Shown: in pieces, positions 46,651 through 57,982 of the stretch
Layout of the letters: every line of letters begins with the position of its first letter
How positions within the stretch are numbered: the stretch's first letter is position 1
From: Hypomyces perniciosus
Taxonomy: Eukaryota; Ascomycota; Sordariomycetes; Hypocreales; Hypocreaceae
Direction: 5' to 3'
NCBI GenBank assembly: GCA_008477525.1
Contig: SPDT01000007.1
Span: 2,356,001-2,420,000 of the forward strand
Length of the DNA stretch: 64,000 nt
The notes under the pieces: generated by a model
Told to the model about the DNA's origin: nothing
The model's database searches: none
The model's input: the letters and a program-made list of their open reading frames with translations, nothing else
Made by a program: the position numbers and the translations under genes

Positions 46651-47343
46651 ATGCCTCGTCGACGCAAGCCCCCGCGCGCCGGCGCGCTCACTGAACTTCC
46701 CCCCCTCAAAATCGCCGCCCAGATCGCCACCCTACAAGCCCTCTACTACTTCGCCGCGCTCGTCCTCATGCTCTTCACCACTCTTGTCGCAGGCATGTCC
46801 TTTAGCTTCGACCTAATACTCGGCTGGGACCGCGTGCGCGGCGACACCACCCAAGGCTGGCTCATGGCCTTCGTATGGGTGTTGAACGGAGGGTTCTGCA
46901 TGTACGTCTCCCTCCTCTTCTTGTGTTCCTTGGACAGTAGGCTGGGAAAGGCATTGAAGCTAACGAACGCCCTCAGGTCCGTTGCCATGGTGGCCCTCAT
47001 TGCGCGCAGCAAACTCGTTCCCGACTTTGCCCTCACCATCCACTTCCTCCACCTCCTCTTCACATCCCTCTACACGCGCTCCCTCCCCCGCAACTCCATG
47101 TGGTGGATCAGCATGCTCGGCTCCTCTGCCATCGCCGTCGGTCTTGGTATGTGGGGGTGTCGCTACCGCGAGCTTCAGCCCGTCTTCTTCCTCGGCGGCC
47201 GAATCCTCGGGTCCGGCTCCTCTGGGCCCTCCAACAGAAGCGGTGCGGCAGAGGAGGTGCCGCTGTCTGCGGCGGGTGAGGATATAGAGGCGGGCCACGG
47301 CGCCGATGAGTATGAAATGGGCCGGATAAAGTCTGCGGCATAG
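46651..47343 (+). CDS. sys1: Sys1, Golgi integral membrane trafficking protein
   Basis: Golgi protein that recruits the GTPase Arl3/ARFRP1 and thereby Arl1 and golgins. 205 residues; exons 46651-46901 and 46977-47343. The 75-bp intron (GTACGT donor, GCTAAC branch, CAG) is divisible by three and stop-free, so the unspliced frame stays open and adds 25 wrong residues; splicing restores the continuous GFCM-SVAMVALIARSK sequence. Four hydrophobic segments are visible: the first begins LYYFAALVLMLFTTLV; the others include WLMAFVWVLNGGFCM, FALTIHFLHLLFTSLY and WWISMLGSSAIAVGLG. The sequence PRNSMWW is conserved in the family. The C-terminal tail is acidic and cytosolic. The Met at 46651 fits the family N-terminus (MPRRRK). 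Confidence 0.92.
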   Translation: MPRRRKPPRAGALTELPPLKIAAQIATLQALYYFAALVLMLFTTLVAGMSFSFDLILGWDRVRGDTTQGWLMAFVWVLNGGFCMYVSLLFLCSLDSRLGKALKLTNALRSVAMVALIARSKLVPDFALTIHFLHLLFTSLYTRSLPRNSMWWISMLGSSAIAVGLGMWGCRYRELQPVFFLGGRILGSGSSGPSNRSGAAEEVPLSAAGEDIEAGHGADEYEMGRIKSAA

Positions 47344-47783
47344 AGGAGGAAATGTCTTGGGGAAATCGTTGAAATCGATCTTGGAATAGCGTGCATTGCT
47401 CGGCGTTTTGGGATGTATAGGTTTGATAGACCACATATTGTGCGTAAAGAAGAGAAACAGCATTAATGGATGGATGGGTTGCCCTCAGGGGCATGTATTA
47501 TTAATAGGTATCGCGTCGGCATGAAGACGTTGGATCCTGGGAACCAAGACACAGACAGTACGGAGTAGTAATGATGATAAGAATCATTTCCATGCTTGCC
47601 ATCGGCTTTTCCATGGCCTGTTATACCCATACATACATACATACACATTACGCCTCTCAGTCGCATCTAAGCTAAAGTACAACAATCCTCATGCATGTCC
47701 ATGGCTCACCACGTTACAAAAAAAAAACCCTAGAATCATGCCCGATAACTCGTGTCAGCCTTTCTTCCCCTCTCCTATCGAGT
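47344..47783. other. Convergent 3' region between SYS1 and CFT2
   Basis: 440 bases without a gene, with one motif copy at 47558. Confidence 0.6.
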
Positions 47784-50718
47784 CTATGCGCCGGCCACGA
47801 CAGCCAAGTTATCGTAAATGGCCCTCTTAACTTCGTACAACGTGCTCCTCTTACCACCGAGTGGTAGTCCTACGCTCTCGACATCGATGCGTCCTTCGGC
47901 CGTCTTGCGAACTGCCACAGAGCCGTCCACGACGAGCGTACCCTCACCGCGGAACTCTGCTGAGTGTCCGGCTCCCTGCATCGCACGCCTCAGATCCGCT
48001 AACCGCAAGTCGCCGACGTGCAGAGACTGTGCAGCCGAGCGAGCTGCAGAGATGAGGTTTGTGGGGAGCACATCGAGGGTTGGCATGGCAGCCGTATTGG
48101 CCGCGTTGGTGAGCGCAACGGCCATGGACGCAGATTGCTCCATCTTCTGCCGTTTGATAGAGGCATCTTCATCGGCCTGCGCCGGGTCCGACTCCTGAGA
48201 GAGCGTCGTGGCTAGGAGCTGACCAGTGATGGTGACGATGCCCAGACCCCTGACATTCTGCCACTTGAGCCTCTTGACCAGCGGCTCGGCGAGCTTGACG
48301 ACCCATGCGTTTGTGTCCATGCTTGCGTCGACCCAGGTGCCAACCTCGGGCGTGAACACATCCACCGCGCGATCACCGTCTGTGCCCAATACTGCACGGC
48401 AGTCGGCTGCCAGCGCCATCGTCTCTTCTTGTGTACCGCCCACCAGGATCAGTTTTCTTGGCTGGATGAGCGGAATCAGCATGTTGAGACTTCTCTTGTC
48501 ATGGAGGCCGTTGAAATCCACCACGGCAATCCGCAGGTTTGTTGTCACTGTCTCGGTGCCGTACACAAGCTTGCACGGGCCGGTTGGTTCCTCGGGCTCT
48601 GTATCCTCCACAGTGTCCAACTCGTCCGCGACGGCATTATCACTGATATCCATGCCGTCTGCATCGTCCGCTGCAAAGGCCCTGTTCATATTTGGCCGCT
48701 TGTTGGAGCCAGAAGCCTGCTTGACAACGTCGTCCCACTTGCGTTTCTTGCCCAGCTTGTCGTCCTCTGCCGCAACATTCGCGCCAACAAGAGTATCCTC
48801 CTCCTTTTCCTCTGCTCGGAGATAATCTTCCGGTCGAATCAGCTCGCCAAAGTCGTCGGTTCTCTTTCTCCTTATAGCCATAGGGAACGAACGTTCCCTG
48901 CCCTTCTTGCCTCGCGAATCAAAATCGTATACTCCCTTCTTCTTGATTAATACGTTGATGCCCAGATCTTCGTCCTTGAGAACCACATTCTTGCGGCCAG
49001 CTTGACCCATCGTGGCTGACACGGTAAGCGCCTTGCCCTGCTGTTCACCGTCCTCATCTTCCGAGTCGGACGACGATTCAGACGAGGCGTCATCCACAAC
49101 ATCGGCGGATGCTTCCAGCGCACCGGCACCGACTGCTTGTTGGGTTGCCTGCAGCTGCCTTTGCGTTGCGAGCCATTGTTGGTAAATAGCAAGCTCATCC
49201 CCTTCAAGAGGTTCACGGCGTGCCTCCCGAATCTCCAGCTCTCGGCCGCCACCATAGACCATCTCGAGATTGTCCCCGCCGCTGGTCTGCTCAACTGAAA
49301 CACCATCTCTCCTCTCTCTCCACCACTCCCACAGTGTCCTGGAGATCGAGGGCTCCTTGCTCTTTGCCATGCCGGGCCGTTCTGTCAAAATGACCAAGTT
49401 CCTTGAGTCCCTTACCAAGCCCTTGACCAAATCCTTTGACAAACCCCAATCCATACTTGCATCGCTGGCAAGGATCACACGGCCTTGCGTTTCGCCATTT
49501 TCGATATCGCGACTTAACAGCTTTGCAATCTGTGCCTTTCGCTCTAACAGCCGCAAGTACTTGAAGTCAAACGGTCCACCTTCTTTTCTTTCGTTATTTC
49601 CATTGACTTTGCGCTGGCCCTCAGCAAAGGCCTCAAACTCTTGCACAATATTGTTGTCCATCCACTCCAGCATGCTTCGCGCATATCGCATGGTGCTCGA
49701 CACATTCCGGCCCGCCAAGTATAGCTTGGTGGACTTCAGCACACCGTCCTTATTGGCAGCGTCGGTCCTCCAAGCGTGTTCGAGAAGGTATGACATTTCC
49801 AGGACTCGGGCACTCGAGTCGACAGGGATAAGCACCGTGCCGCCCCGAGTCACACAGGCCTTGATCATCTCGATCAATTGCTCGTCTCGCTTTGCACGGC
49901 CACCGGCTTGTGCGTTCTTGTCGGCACCACGACTACTACAGATCAAGGCTGTAGGCTTACGCAATTGCTCGATGACCTCGGCACCTCCTCCTCCCGCACC
50001 GCCGAGCCAGGCGGCACCAGCAAACACGTTCTCGCGAGCTTGGTTCCAATCCACTGCATATACAATTGACTCCAGTCCATGTTGAATATGCCATATCGTA
50101 CCACCGAGAGTGTGACCTGAGTTGTAGGCCGTAATCGTAAGTCCATTTAGGGGAGGAGAGAAGGGCGAGGACAGCGGTTGATGAGGTTGGGAATACTTCA
50201 GTGGTTGTATTAGAGAAAAGTATCGCGCGATCTCGTCTGGTGTGGGGGATTGGAGGAGCAGGTTCTGGGCTGTTGTTGCGGTTTGAGAGTACGCATATGC
50301 CGTCTCGGAGAGGGAGCTCTTGCGAATCGTTGTTGCCGCTGCCGGAGTCGACGAATAGAGGTCCTGCGTCAGGGTCCGTCCAAGATCGATAACCGGTCGA
50401 GTCGCATAAACAGGAATGCGCGTAAAGAGCGCAATGTTTTTGCAGCAATGAGCATAGGCGGCGAGATGCGACACTGTCGCATGCGTAAGGAGAATCAGGG
50501 AGAGCGTGGGAACTTGTCTGTTGAATCGGCGTTAGCCCTCCTCATCTTCAAAGCAGCATTCCTCAAACTCACTTTTCAAGCTCCTCGAGCTTCTCACTGT
50601 CAAACGACTCATCCCAACCCAGGTCAACAAGCACCTTGACCCCTCCATCGAGCTCCAGGAGGGATTGCGATGCGAGCGACTCCGAGAGGGCGCCCTGGAG
50701 GGGGCAGAAGGTGAACAT
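47784..50718 (-). CDS. cft2: Cleavage and polyadenylation factor subunit Cft2 (CPSF100)
   Basis: Nuclear pre-mRNA 3'-end processing subunit, partner of the endonuclease Ysh1/CPSF73. 959 residues; exon 1 50718-50573 (MFTFCPLQGALSES), a 55-bp intron with a GCTAAC branch, then one long exon 50517-47784. Metallo-beta-lactamase and beta-CASP domains come first: the metal-site region reads LTHATVSHLAAYAHC, lacking the HxHxDH of the active nuclease, as is normal for CPSF100. The beta-CASP signature is GGTVLIPVDSSARVLEMSYLLEHAW (first 20 residues sufficient for recognition). A charged, acidic linker (SSESSSDSEDEDGEQQ) and the RMMBL-type C-terminal region follow, including RKLILVGGTQEET. The catalytic residues are missing by family design, not by decay. 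Confidence 0.95.
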
Positions 50719-51019
50719 GATGGATCTCCCGCTGCGATCGCAATTGTTCAGTCGTATTGCCGCAGCATGGTTCTGGGAAGAACCGCGAAGTTGTCGAGCC
50801 TCTTGGTCAAACTATTACAAATGAGCGACAGCTCTCCTCTCGTACTCTGTACCACATGCAATAAGAAATCTGACGACGCGACCAGACCAGCGTCAGCAAT
50901 TCTCTTGACGTGAATGATGACAGGGGTGGGATCGGAACCGGCCAAGAGATTATCCGAGACACTTGCCATGCTCTTGAGCCAGTTTCCGCCTCACCAGGCA
51001 CCAACAAACACCTGGCATC
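50719..51019. other. Short spacer between CFT2 start and tRNA-Lys
   Basis: About 300 bases that must hold the CFT2 promoter and leader. A 73-codon ATG frame on the minus strand (50969-50748) ends 29 bases before the CFT2 ATG. Its composition is protein-like, but I do not recognise it; it could be an upstream open reading frame. Confidence 0.4.
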
Positions 51020-51116
51020 GCCCGGTTAGCTCAATCGGTAGAGCGTGAGACTCTTACGAGGCACACGTTCTGATGTTGCAATCTCAAGGTTGCGGGTTCG
51101 ACCCCCGCATCGGGCT
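51020..51116 (+). tRNA. tRNA-Lys (CTT), with a 24-base intron
   Basis: Acceptor stem GCCCGGT/ATCGGGC, D arm TTAGCTCAATCGGTAGAGC, anticodon stem TGAGA/TCTCA. Anticodon CTT at 51053-51055; intron 51057-51080, beginning one base 3' of the anticodon. T arm GCGGGTTCGACCCCCGC. All arms pair well. Mature length 73 including the T discriminator; CCA is not encoded. A run of T directly follows (51116-51119), with longer T tracts from 51150, fitting Pol III termination. Transcribed away from CFT2. Confidence 0.95.
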
Positions 51117-52768
51117 TTTCCTATATTTCCAAGACCGAGATGTCGAGGCAGTTCTTTTTTTCTCTCTTTTTTCCTTTTTTTTCCCTTTTTTTTATTTTTT
51201 AATTCAATAACCTTTCTTCTTCGTTTTGCAAGTTGGTCGGTCCTCTTAATACCACATTTGTCAATCTCAACTGTGATTATGGCTGACGGAGCACGTGGTA
51301 ACAACTTCGGAGTCTCCTTGTGCTCGGTCGGCCCGAACTTTCATATCCTGACTCAACCTGATCAATAATAATCAAAATAAAGCTGACATATACGAAGGAC
51401 TACTTATATAATAGGAAATAGTATCCACAGAAGAAGAATTACTCCATCTAGATACTGGATAGATAGATATTTTGCATGTATTGTCAGCCCTATTTTTAGG
51501 CTATTATGACCTGTTCGCTTTCACTGAGGATTCCATAACACCCTACCATAGGTTACCGTAATCTAATGCCGAACATGAAAGTGTTATCATCATGGGCATG
51601 AAACCAACCAGTTACCATTACATTGGCTTATTCATACATACTCGGCTCGGCATACCCATACACTCACTGCAAGACAAAGTGCTCATCACGGCTTACCAAT
51701 ATTATACAATACAGAGTATGCACGACTCGCATTTCTTACACACACACCCCTCCCCCACGCTCTGCTACCAGCAACTTGTTAGATTAGGTCAAAAACAAGC
51801 TTCTCTCTTGTCCTCTCCGTCTATTATCTCCGTCCACCCTCTGCTATTCCCGCTCCACGGCCACAATCCCTTGCCTCGCGCTCGCTTGAGACCTGCTGAC
51901 ACATATCTCGGCATCTTTCTGCCGTAATACCGAGCATTCGCAGTTCGCAGCGTGTACGAAGTACATACTATTGATTCTGCGGACTAATAACCCGTACAGA
52001 GAGATGGTAGTACAGAGTACTGCTTTCTAGGATGCCGCGCGGCTCAAAGGTCAGCTCACCACATAGTTTACACTTGGCTTTGCAGTACATACGATGCAGC
52101 GAATGGTCACATTCACAATAGATAATACACTTTGAATAGAATTTTGATCTATACCGTGAGGCGTGGTCCATTCCATGCCAATGCCAGATGGGCCCAATCG
52201 TAAGTCGCACAGAGAACGCCGCAAACGTCACAAGGCAGTGCATCCGGAACTACCCCTTACGGCAACTCTCGATCTCGTGCCCAAGTTTCTCTGAACAACA
52301 GAGTACATACATGGAAATCGCCAAGAAACTCACGGTAAACACAAAAAGGTAACATCGTTCAATGAACAGGGTGCGAAGATGGATCGAAATTTCATCATTC
52401 CTGCACATATATACTGCATGAACTGAGCAAGTCGCCGTACACGACACAAAACTCCATCACGCCGAAGCCGAAGCCATCGGCCGTTCCCCGTAACCCCCAT
52501 TCCATAGCAAATGCAGATGAAAAGTCCCAAAGCCAAAACGCTGAAAAAAAACTCCATGGGGCAAATTAAGTGGACAAATCCACCTGACCATCCCGCCCCT
52601 TGCTTGTGATCCCCAAGCGCCAGAACAATGCAAAATACGAGTCGTGAGAGATGCAAACCCCCCCCCCAAAATGATGAAATCTATGTGTAAAGAAATCTGT
52701 CATATTTGTTCGCCTCCAGAAGAAGCAACATATTGACTTTATGCGTTTGCATCCATGACGTCACAGTC
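51117..52768. other. Intergenic, PAC2 3' side, no gene seen
   Basis: Long T/C tracts just after tRNA-Lys, one GTACGAAGTA copy near 51955, then the presumed 3' untranslated region of the WOPR gene (about 52250-52768). The frames in it are unsupported. Confidence 0.5.
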
Positions 52769-54214
52769 CTAGATGCAGAACTTGCGGTCCAGCATCCGCA
52801 ATGCTCGAGCGTCTTCGCTGACACCGCCCTTCTCAGCGAGCGCAATTCCTGTTGTTCTGGGGCTGCTGCTGGCACTGCCGTTGGGTCCATGATTTATGCT
52901 GCCCGATTCACTGCTGGACGGCGTTGGGTGCAGCAGAGCTGATAGACTTGCCTTGTTGCCATTGGTGCTGTGAAGATCCAGGTGCGAAGTCTGGGGGGGA
53001 CTGGCACTGATGGCCCGCGTAGGTGGCGTGTTCAGCCCGCTGTGGGAGGTGACGGAAGTGCTGTGGGCAACTGCGTTCAGGGCTGGAAGAGGGCCGTGGC
53101 TCTTCTTTTCCGAGCTAATCCGGTGGTCGCCAATGGCTGCTTGAGCAGCGGCCTGCAAGTTGTGTGGGTGGGGAGTGTCGTGAATCCGAGGCGGCGGCGG
53201 TCCTTGTGAGTAAGGCTGGCTTTGGTATGGTGGTAGACCCATGGGCTTTGCAGGGCTTTGCAGTGGTGGGAGCGGCGTGCGTTCATATGCAGGAGTAGGA
53301 GCAGAAGCATGTGAATGTTGGTGCTGGTGCTGGTGTGAGTAGTGAGGCGGAGGATAAGGATGAGATGGAGGATAAGGGTGAGACGGGTGAGACGGGTGAG
53401 ACGGGTGAGACGGGTGTGATTGCGAGGCGTATGGAGGAGGCAGATGCTGGCCAGCAGGAGGGTAAGGAGCTGGGTGATAGTGGCCGTATGGAGGAGTAGC
53501 AACGGGCGACGGCGGCCATCCGTAGCCAGACTGGGCGTAATGATTGTATGGTGGGTGATGAGGCCCGTGGGGGTGATGCTGAGGTGCAATCATATATGGC
53601 TGCTGCATTGGGGCCCTCGTAAGCGCTGGAGTTTGGTTCGTCTCGCCCATGCTCGACTCGGGATACATGCCCTTGACTGGAACGATTCCTCGCAGTGAGG
53701 GATCAGTGCTAGGCTGAGGGAGCTCAGGTTGGCCTGGTTGTGGTCGAGAGTAGTATGAGATCAGGTGCAGGTGCTGGCCGGTTGATGTCGTGATGCTGAA
53801 TGACTGCTTCATTAATCCGTCGGCTTTGTATCGATAGCCCTCGGGCTCGCCATCGTCGTGGTCGTCGTCACTACTGCGACCAGAGTCTGGTGTCTTGCCA
53901 TTGCCTCGCCTGCCTCCAAAACCGCCACCTCGCTTGCCCTCCATTTCTCTGTACGTCAAGAAGCTGCCAGATACTCTGCTGGCACTCCAGGATTTTCCAT
54001 CGGTCCACCGCCTCATGCCGGCTTCCCTCTCATCCCACACAAAAACGGAACCAGATCGAATGGATTGTCTTTCCTTCTCCGATAGTCGTCGCTGCACTCG
54101 AGGTAGTAGACCCAGCCGACAAGCTTCAAACAGCTTGATGGCATCGGCTGGAGTCCGTACATATCCGTGGTATGTCTCCATCTTTTCAGATGCTATGGAG
54201 TCGGATTTGTACAT
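52769..54214 (-). CDS. pac2: WOPR-domain transcription regulator, Pac2 (Gti1/Pac2 family)
   Basis: Nuclear DNA-binding regulator from the family of Wor1/Ryp1/Sge1 and Pac2, which controls morphology, sexual development and virulence. Single exon, 481 residues from the first ATG; many relatives begin at the inner METYHGYVRTP (54181), which may be the true start. The bipartite WOPR domain is seen as TPADAIKLFEACRLGLLPRV, SGSVFVWDEREAGMRRWTDG, WSASRVSGSFLTYREME and then, after a Gly/Asp-rich linker, YRYKADGLMKQSFSI and HLHLISYYSR. PRVQRRLSEKERQSI places it in the Pac2 rather than the Sge1/Ryp1 branch (from memory). The remainder is rich in His, Pro, Tyr and Ser, with an HPS tandem repeat. The region upstream is unusually long and gene-free, in keeping with long leaders known for this family. 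Confidence 0.93.
   Translation of the reverse strand: MYKSDSIASEKMETYHGYVRTPADAIKLFEACRLGLLPRVQRRLSEKERQSIRSGSVFVWDEREAGMRRWTDGKSWSASRVSGSFLTYREMEGKRGGGFGGRRGNGKTPDSGRSSDDDHDDGEPEGYRYKADGLMKQSFSITTSTGQHLHLISYYSRPQPGQPELPQPSTDPSLRGIVPVKGMYPESSMGETNQTPALTRAPMQQPYMIAPQHHPHGPHHPPYNHYAQSGYGWPPSPVATPPYGHYHPAPYPPAGQHLPPPYASQSHPSHPSHPSHPSHPYPPSHPYPPPHYSHQHQHQHSHASAPTPAYERTPLPPLQSPAKPMGLPPYQSQPYSQGPPPPRIHDTPHPHNLQAAAQAAIGDHRISSEKKSHGPLPALNAVAHSTSVTSHSGLNTPPTRAISASPPQTSHLDLHSTNGNKASLSALLHPTPSSSESGSINHGPNGSASSSPRTTGIALAEKGGVSEDARALRMLDRKFCI
53377..53417. repeat. 9-bp tandem repeat coding His-Pro-Ser units in PAC2
   Basis: GTGAGACGG units, four or more, encode an HPS repeat on the minus strand. The unit length is a multiple of three, so length change keeps the frame. 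Confidence 0.85.
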
Positions 54215-57200
54215 GTGGATGTTCTTGGTTGAAATACGGTGGTGAGATGAAGGGGCTGGAACCGCTCAAGTGTGCTGGCTTGGGGTGTTTCTCGGGGTGC
54301 CCGGAAGACGTGATTCGCTCTCTGCTGTCAGAATTACAGCAGACTGGCGCCAATGTGAGTCAAGGAAGAAGATTTAATGGTATGTAACTGTGAATACGAG
54401 TTAGCTACGTCACAGGCTCTCTCTTGGACCTTGACAAATACGACAATGGGCAAAATTGAACGAATAGATTGGCGAGCGTGCAGCCTTGGCAGGATATTGA
54501 GAGCAAGGGGACAGCGTCAGATGATGGCCAGAGCAGCATCTGGGCCATATGTACTCCGGATCAGTACATTACACTGCGGACCCATAGACAGAGTGACACA
54601 CTGGCGCGTGAAGAAGCAAATTGCTTCAAAGTCGCTCGTTTCTTGTCTGGATAGGTGCCGTAGGAGTCGGTTCACCAGACCCCCGCTCGACTAATCTTCC
54701 ATTTTGGTTTAATGGTGATGCCGCTTGGCGATGTGCAGGAGAAGATTCGCAACGGGGAGCATGTGCCATTCTCCACTGCGTCTTGAGCAACTGTGCAGCC
54801 ATATAGGCAACAACACTGGTTCTCCTTGCATGAAAGCCGCGTAGCGCACTCGCACTTCTGAATTCCACCTTCGCCAGACAGGGTGGGCTTTGATGCGGCG
54901 AACAGCTCAGGACAAAGAAGGGAGTACAACAACGCCTCAGCCTGGGAACACTAGATCCATGCAGGCAGCCTCGGGAAACAATCGCCAGTTGCATGGAGAC
55001 ACGCGGGAGTCGTCGTCGCAAAGGCCGAGAAAAAGGTCAGACGGAGAGAGCATACCTCTGTGAGGGCGGCCTGAGAGTGAGAGAAGCGTCGGGGCTGAAG
55101 ATGGCGTGCTGTCTGTCTAGACTCTGCCGTCTCTTTGATGCATGTAAAGGCGCAAAGCGTGGTGTTTGGCAGATGGGCATGTAAAGCAGGAAGCCAGAGC
55201 TGAACAAACAACAAGGTTAAGTTAAGCTCCAGGATAGAGGATTTAAATTTTAAAAAGGGCATGAAGAGAAACGAACTGGAAAGGATAAACAGGAAGCGAG
55301 GGAGAATTAAGGTTGGGCAAACCGACCAGCCAGGTGTGGTCCAGGATGGATAAATCGGCTCGTTGACGCAGGGACGTGTGGTGGTGTGGAGTGACGAGGG
55401 GAGGGGGGGTATGGTGTATGCTAAGAGGGGTGGGGTCTGAGGAGTGTGAATCAAGTTCGGGTTCGGAGAAGCCATGGGGAGCTGCTGGGAACGGGGAGTG
55501 AATGAATCGATGAAAGGGGTGGGCTGAGAGCAGTCGAGAAGACAGATAAGCTACTACATGGAGTGTGTATGTGATGGAGATGCCGGCGATGTTGCCGTTC
55601 CAGCTGCATATCAAGCAGGGTAGGGAGCCAACAAAACACACGATGATGCAAAGGAAGCAGAGCCAAGACAAGAAGAAGAAGTGAAAACCGGGTTTGCCTA
55701 CCGTTGGATGATTGCAGTACTCCGGATCGTGCACAAGGTTCGGGCGATTATGCCACAACGTTGCCCTTCGCTTCAAGTCGCAACGGTGCGCCGTTTCGGC
55801 TTCCAATCTCCTTCTCTCCTCTCCCGTGTCGTCTGAGCAGGTACGAGTAGGAAGTGATTCGCCTGGGTGTATGAGAGTTGCACAGTTTGAGCGAGTCGCA
55901 CGAAGCTGTGCGGACGATGGACGCGACACTCGTTTGACTAGACGCTGACAAAACGGACTTCCCGGCTATCGGCCCCCATAAGTGTACTCCGATCCTCCGG
56001 ATAGAAAAATGGGAACGATGGAAGAGGAAGAATTTGCGAGAAAAAAATATCAACGGGACCGACGGGCAGCAGGAAGTAATAGCCTGGGAAAAGCGGGAAT
56101 GCGAAATTGTGTGGGGTGTCGGGAATAAAATAATAATAAAATCCAACTTCCATCGCGAGCCAAGAAATAGCTAAATATTTTAAGTCACTTAATAAGGCAC
56201 ACAAAATAGACCCCTTGCTTCCTTGGCGTTGGACTGACTCTTGGGCAAGACGATCGTCAGCTTTTTTTTTTTTTTTTTGCCCAAAAAAAGAGTCGGTTCC
56301 ACCGTGGCTTGTCCTTCAAGGGGTGTGTTTTTGTGCAGTTGTTGTAAGGCAGCAAGCATTGTGGTGCCAGTGGAGTGGGCAACAGGACATACGGCCCGTA
56401 TGTATGAGAACGTACCACTACGGTGACAACGACTACTACCAGCCCTACAAGGATGCAAAGGATTCCTTCTCCGTAAGCTTATTTTCAATAGTACCTTGTA
56501 GGTATTTGTTGGCCGGAGAGGCCTTCGTTTAAGCCACTGGACGGGTTAGGGGTGTGTGAGACTAGGAGTACGAGTAGTACTACTACTTACTACCTACAAA
56601 GCTCAGTGTGTGAGCTGAGCGGTGCAGGCACCGTCTGGCCCTTCTAGCTCCCCTATAATACTCGTACTAAATAAGTTACAACAGTCTCCCTAAACAACGC
56701 CAAGGGTCGTTCTGCCTGGGTAAGTCGGCACGTTATGCCCACACCCATATCGGCCCAGAGCTCAAAGGTCCCGAGTCATTCATCCGATATGATAGCCTAA
56801 TAGGTACATAGTATGGCTGCGGGTTATATGCGTTGCGGGCATCAGGCTTAATTTTAGCTCTTGTCGACTTACTACCCTCTGCTTATAGATTGCTGACATG
56901 ATGATACTATTAATGATCAAGTGAATTCCTAAACATGGTGAAGGGGGATGTCGTCCGAATGGAGTATGAGGGTCGCGTACGCCTATCGTCACCGCAAAAG
57001 TCAACATGCTAGAGCTTCAATGGCCACATTGTACTCCGTAGATAGATGTGTTTTGCCATGTCTTCCAGGTTTCGTCTTACAAGAGGGCTAGGCTCGGGTG
57101 CTGTGTCTAGTTTCCTTGCTATGTCTTTGACAGAATTCTTCGATGCCTTCATATGCACGAATATGCTTCTATTGACTCTAATCCTTAATGTCAGAACGCA

Positions 57201-57910
57201 ATTACCCATCCCACGCCGAACATAACATTCGGAACAAAACAAATCAGATCGTTCTTCTTTACTGTCACAACACCCGTATGGGTATGGGAAGGAAAATGGA
57301 ACTCAGGAAGCACCCAATGCATGAGTATCGCCGGGAACACCATCGGAATCTCTTACCGTCTGGAAATAATAGGAGATATTCCGCATAGGCTATCCCCATA
57401 ATAACACACGGACCATCTCCTCTTCTCCCCTCATGATAACAGGTTAATTTCATCCAAGACATGCCGTGTGCCACTGAATCAATCTGGGGTTTAAGCTTTC
57501 GTGCCGGCAAATACTAGCAGAGTCGTCGGTTCGGACGCATAAGGCGGTGGATGATGAGGCCGACGCCGAATGTTCCAAGCTTCCGAATGTCTTGTAAGGA
57601 GTATTTGTATCTTGTGCACGAAATAGATATTGGCATGCCGCTTGGTGGATAACACGACGTTCAGGCGAATCGGTCCAGCCTTGTCTCAGCCCCCCACAAA
57701 ATGAGGCGAAGGAAGATGACGTCGCAGCTAAAAATGCCGAGCCGGCACCGACGGCTTTGCAGGGAACACGCTTGAATTTTGGCATAATAAGTGCGCATCA
57801 TTAGTAGTACATAAGCTCGGGCACTCTCCGACTGGCATCTGCAGGCACGGCAATGTATTTAGGTCGGATTAAACAATGATTGAGTCAGGAGCTTCATATT
57901 CCTACAGGTA

Positions 57911-57982
57911 GATGGCAGTGCATTTAATGATGGCAGTGCATTTAATGATGGCAGTGCATTTAATGATGGCAGTGCATTTAAT
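57911..57982. repeat. 18-bp tandem repeat, four perfect copies
   Basis: The unit GATGGCAGTGCATTTAAT is repeated exactly four times (72 bases), with a partial diverged fifth copy. Identical copies suggest recent expansion. It lies 35 bases before a paired TACGAAGTAC/TACTCCGTAC motif. Confidence 0.95.

Noticed and set aside
47784..50718. Missing HxHxDH metal motif in the CFT2 beta-lactamase domain as a sign of decay
   Set aside because: CPSF100/Cft2 proteins are normally without this motif; the gene is otherwise intact.
55243..55929. 228-codon minus-strand frame with a hydrophobic stretch
   Set aside because: Low-complexity His/Pro/Ser composition driven by C/T-rich leader DNA of the PAC2 gene; no domain and no splice support.
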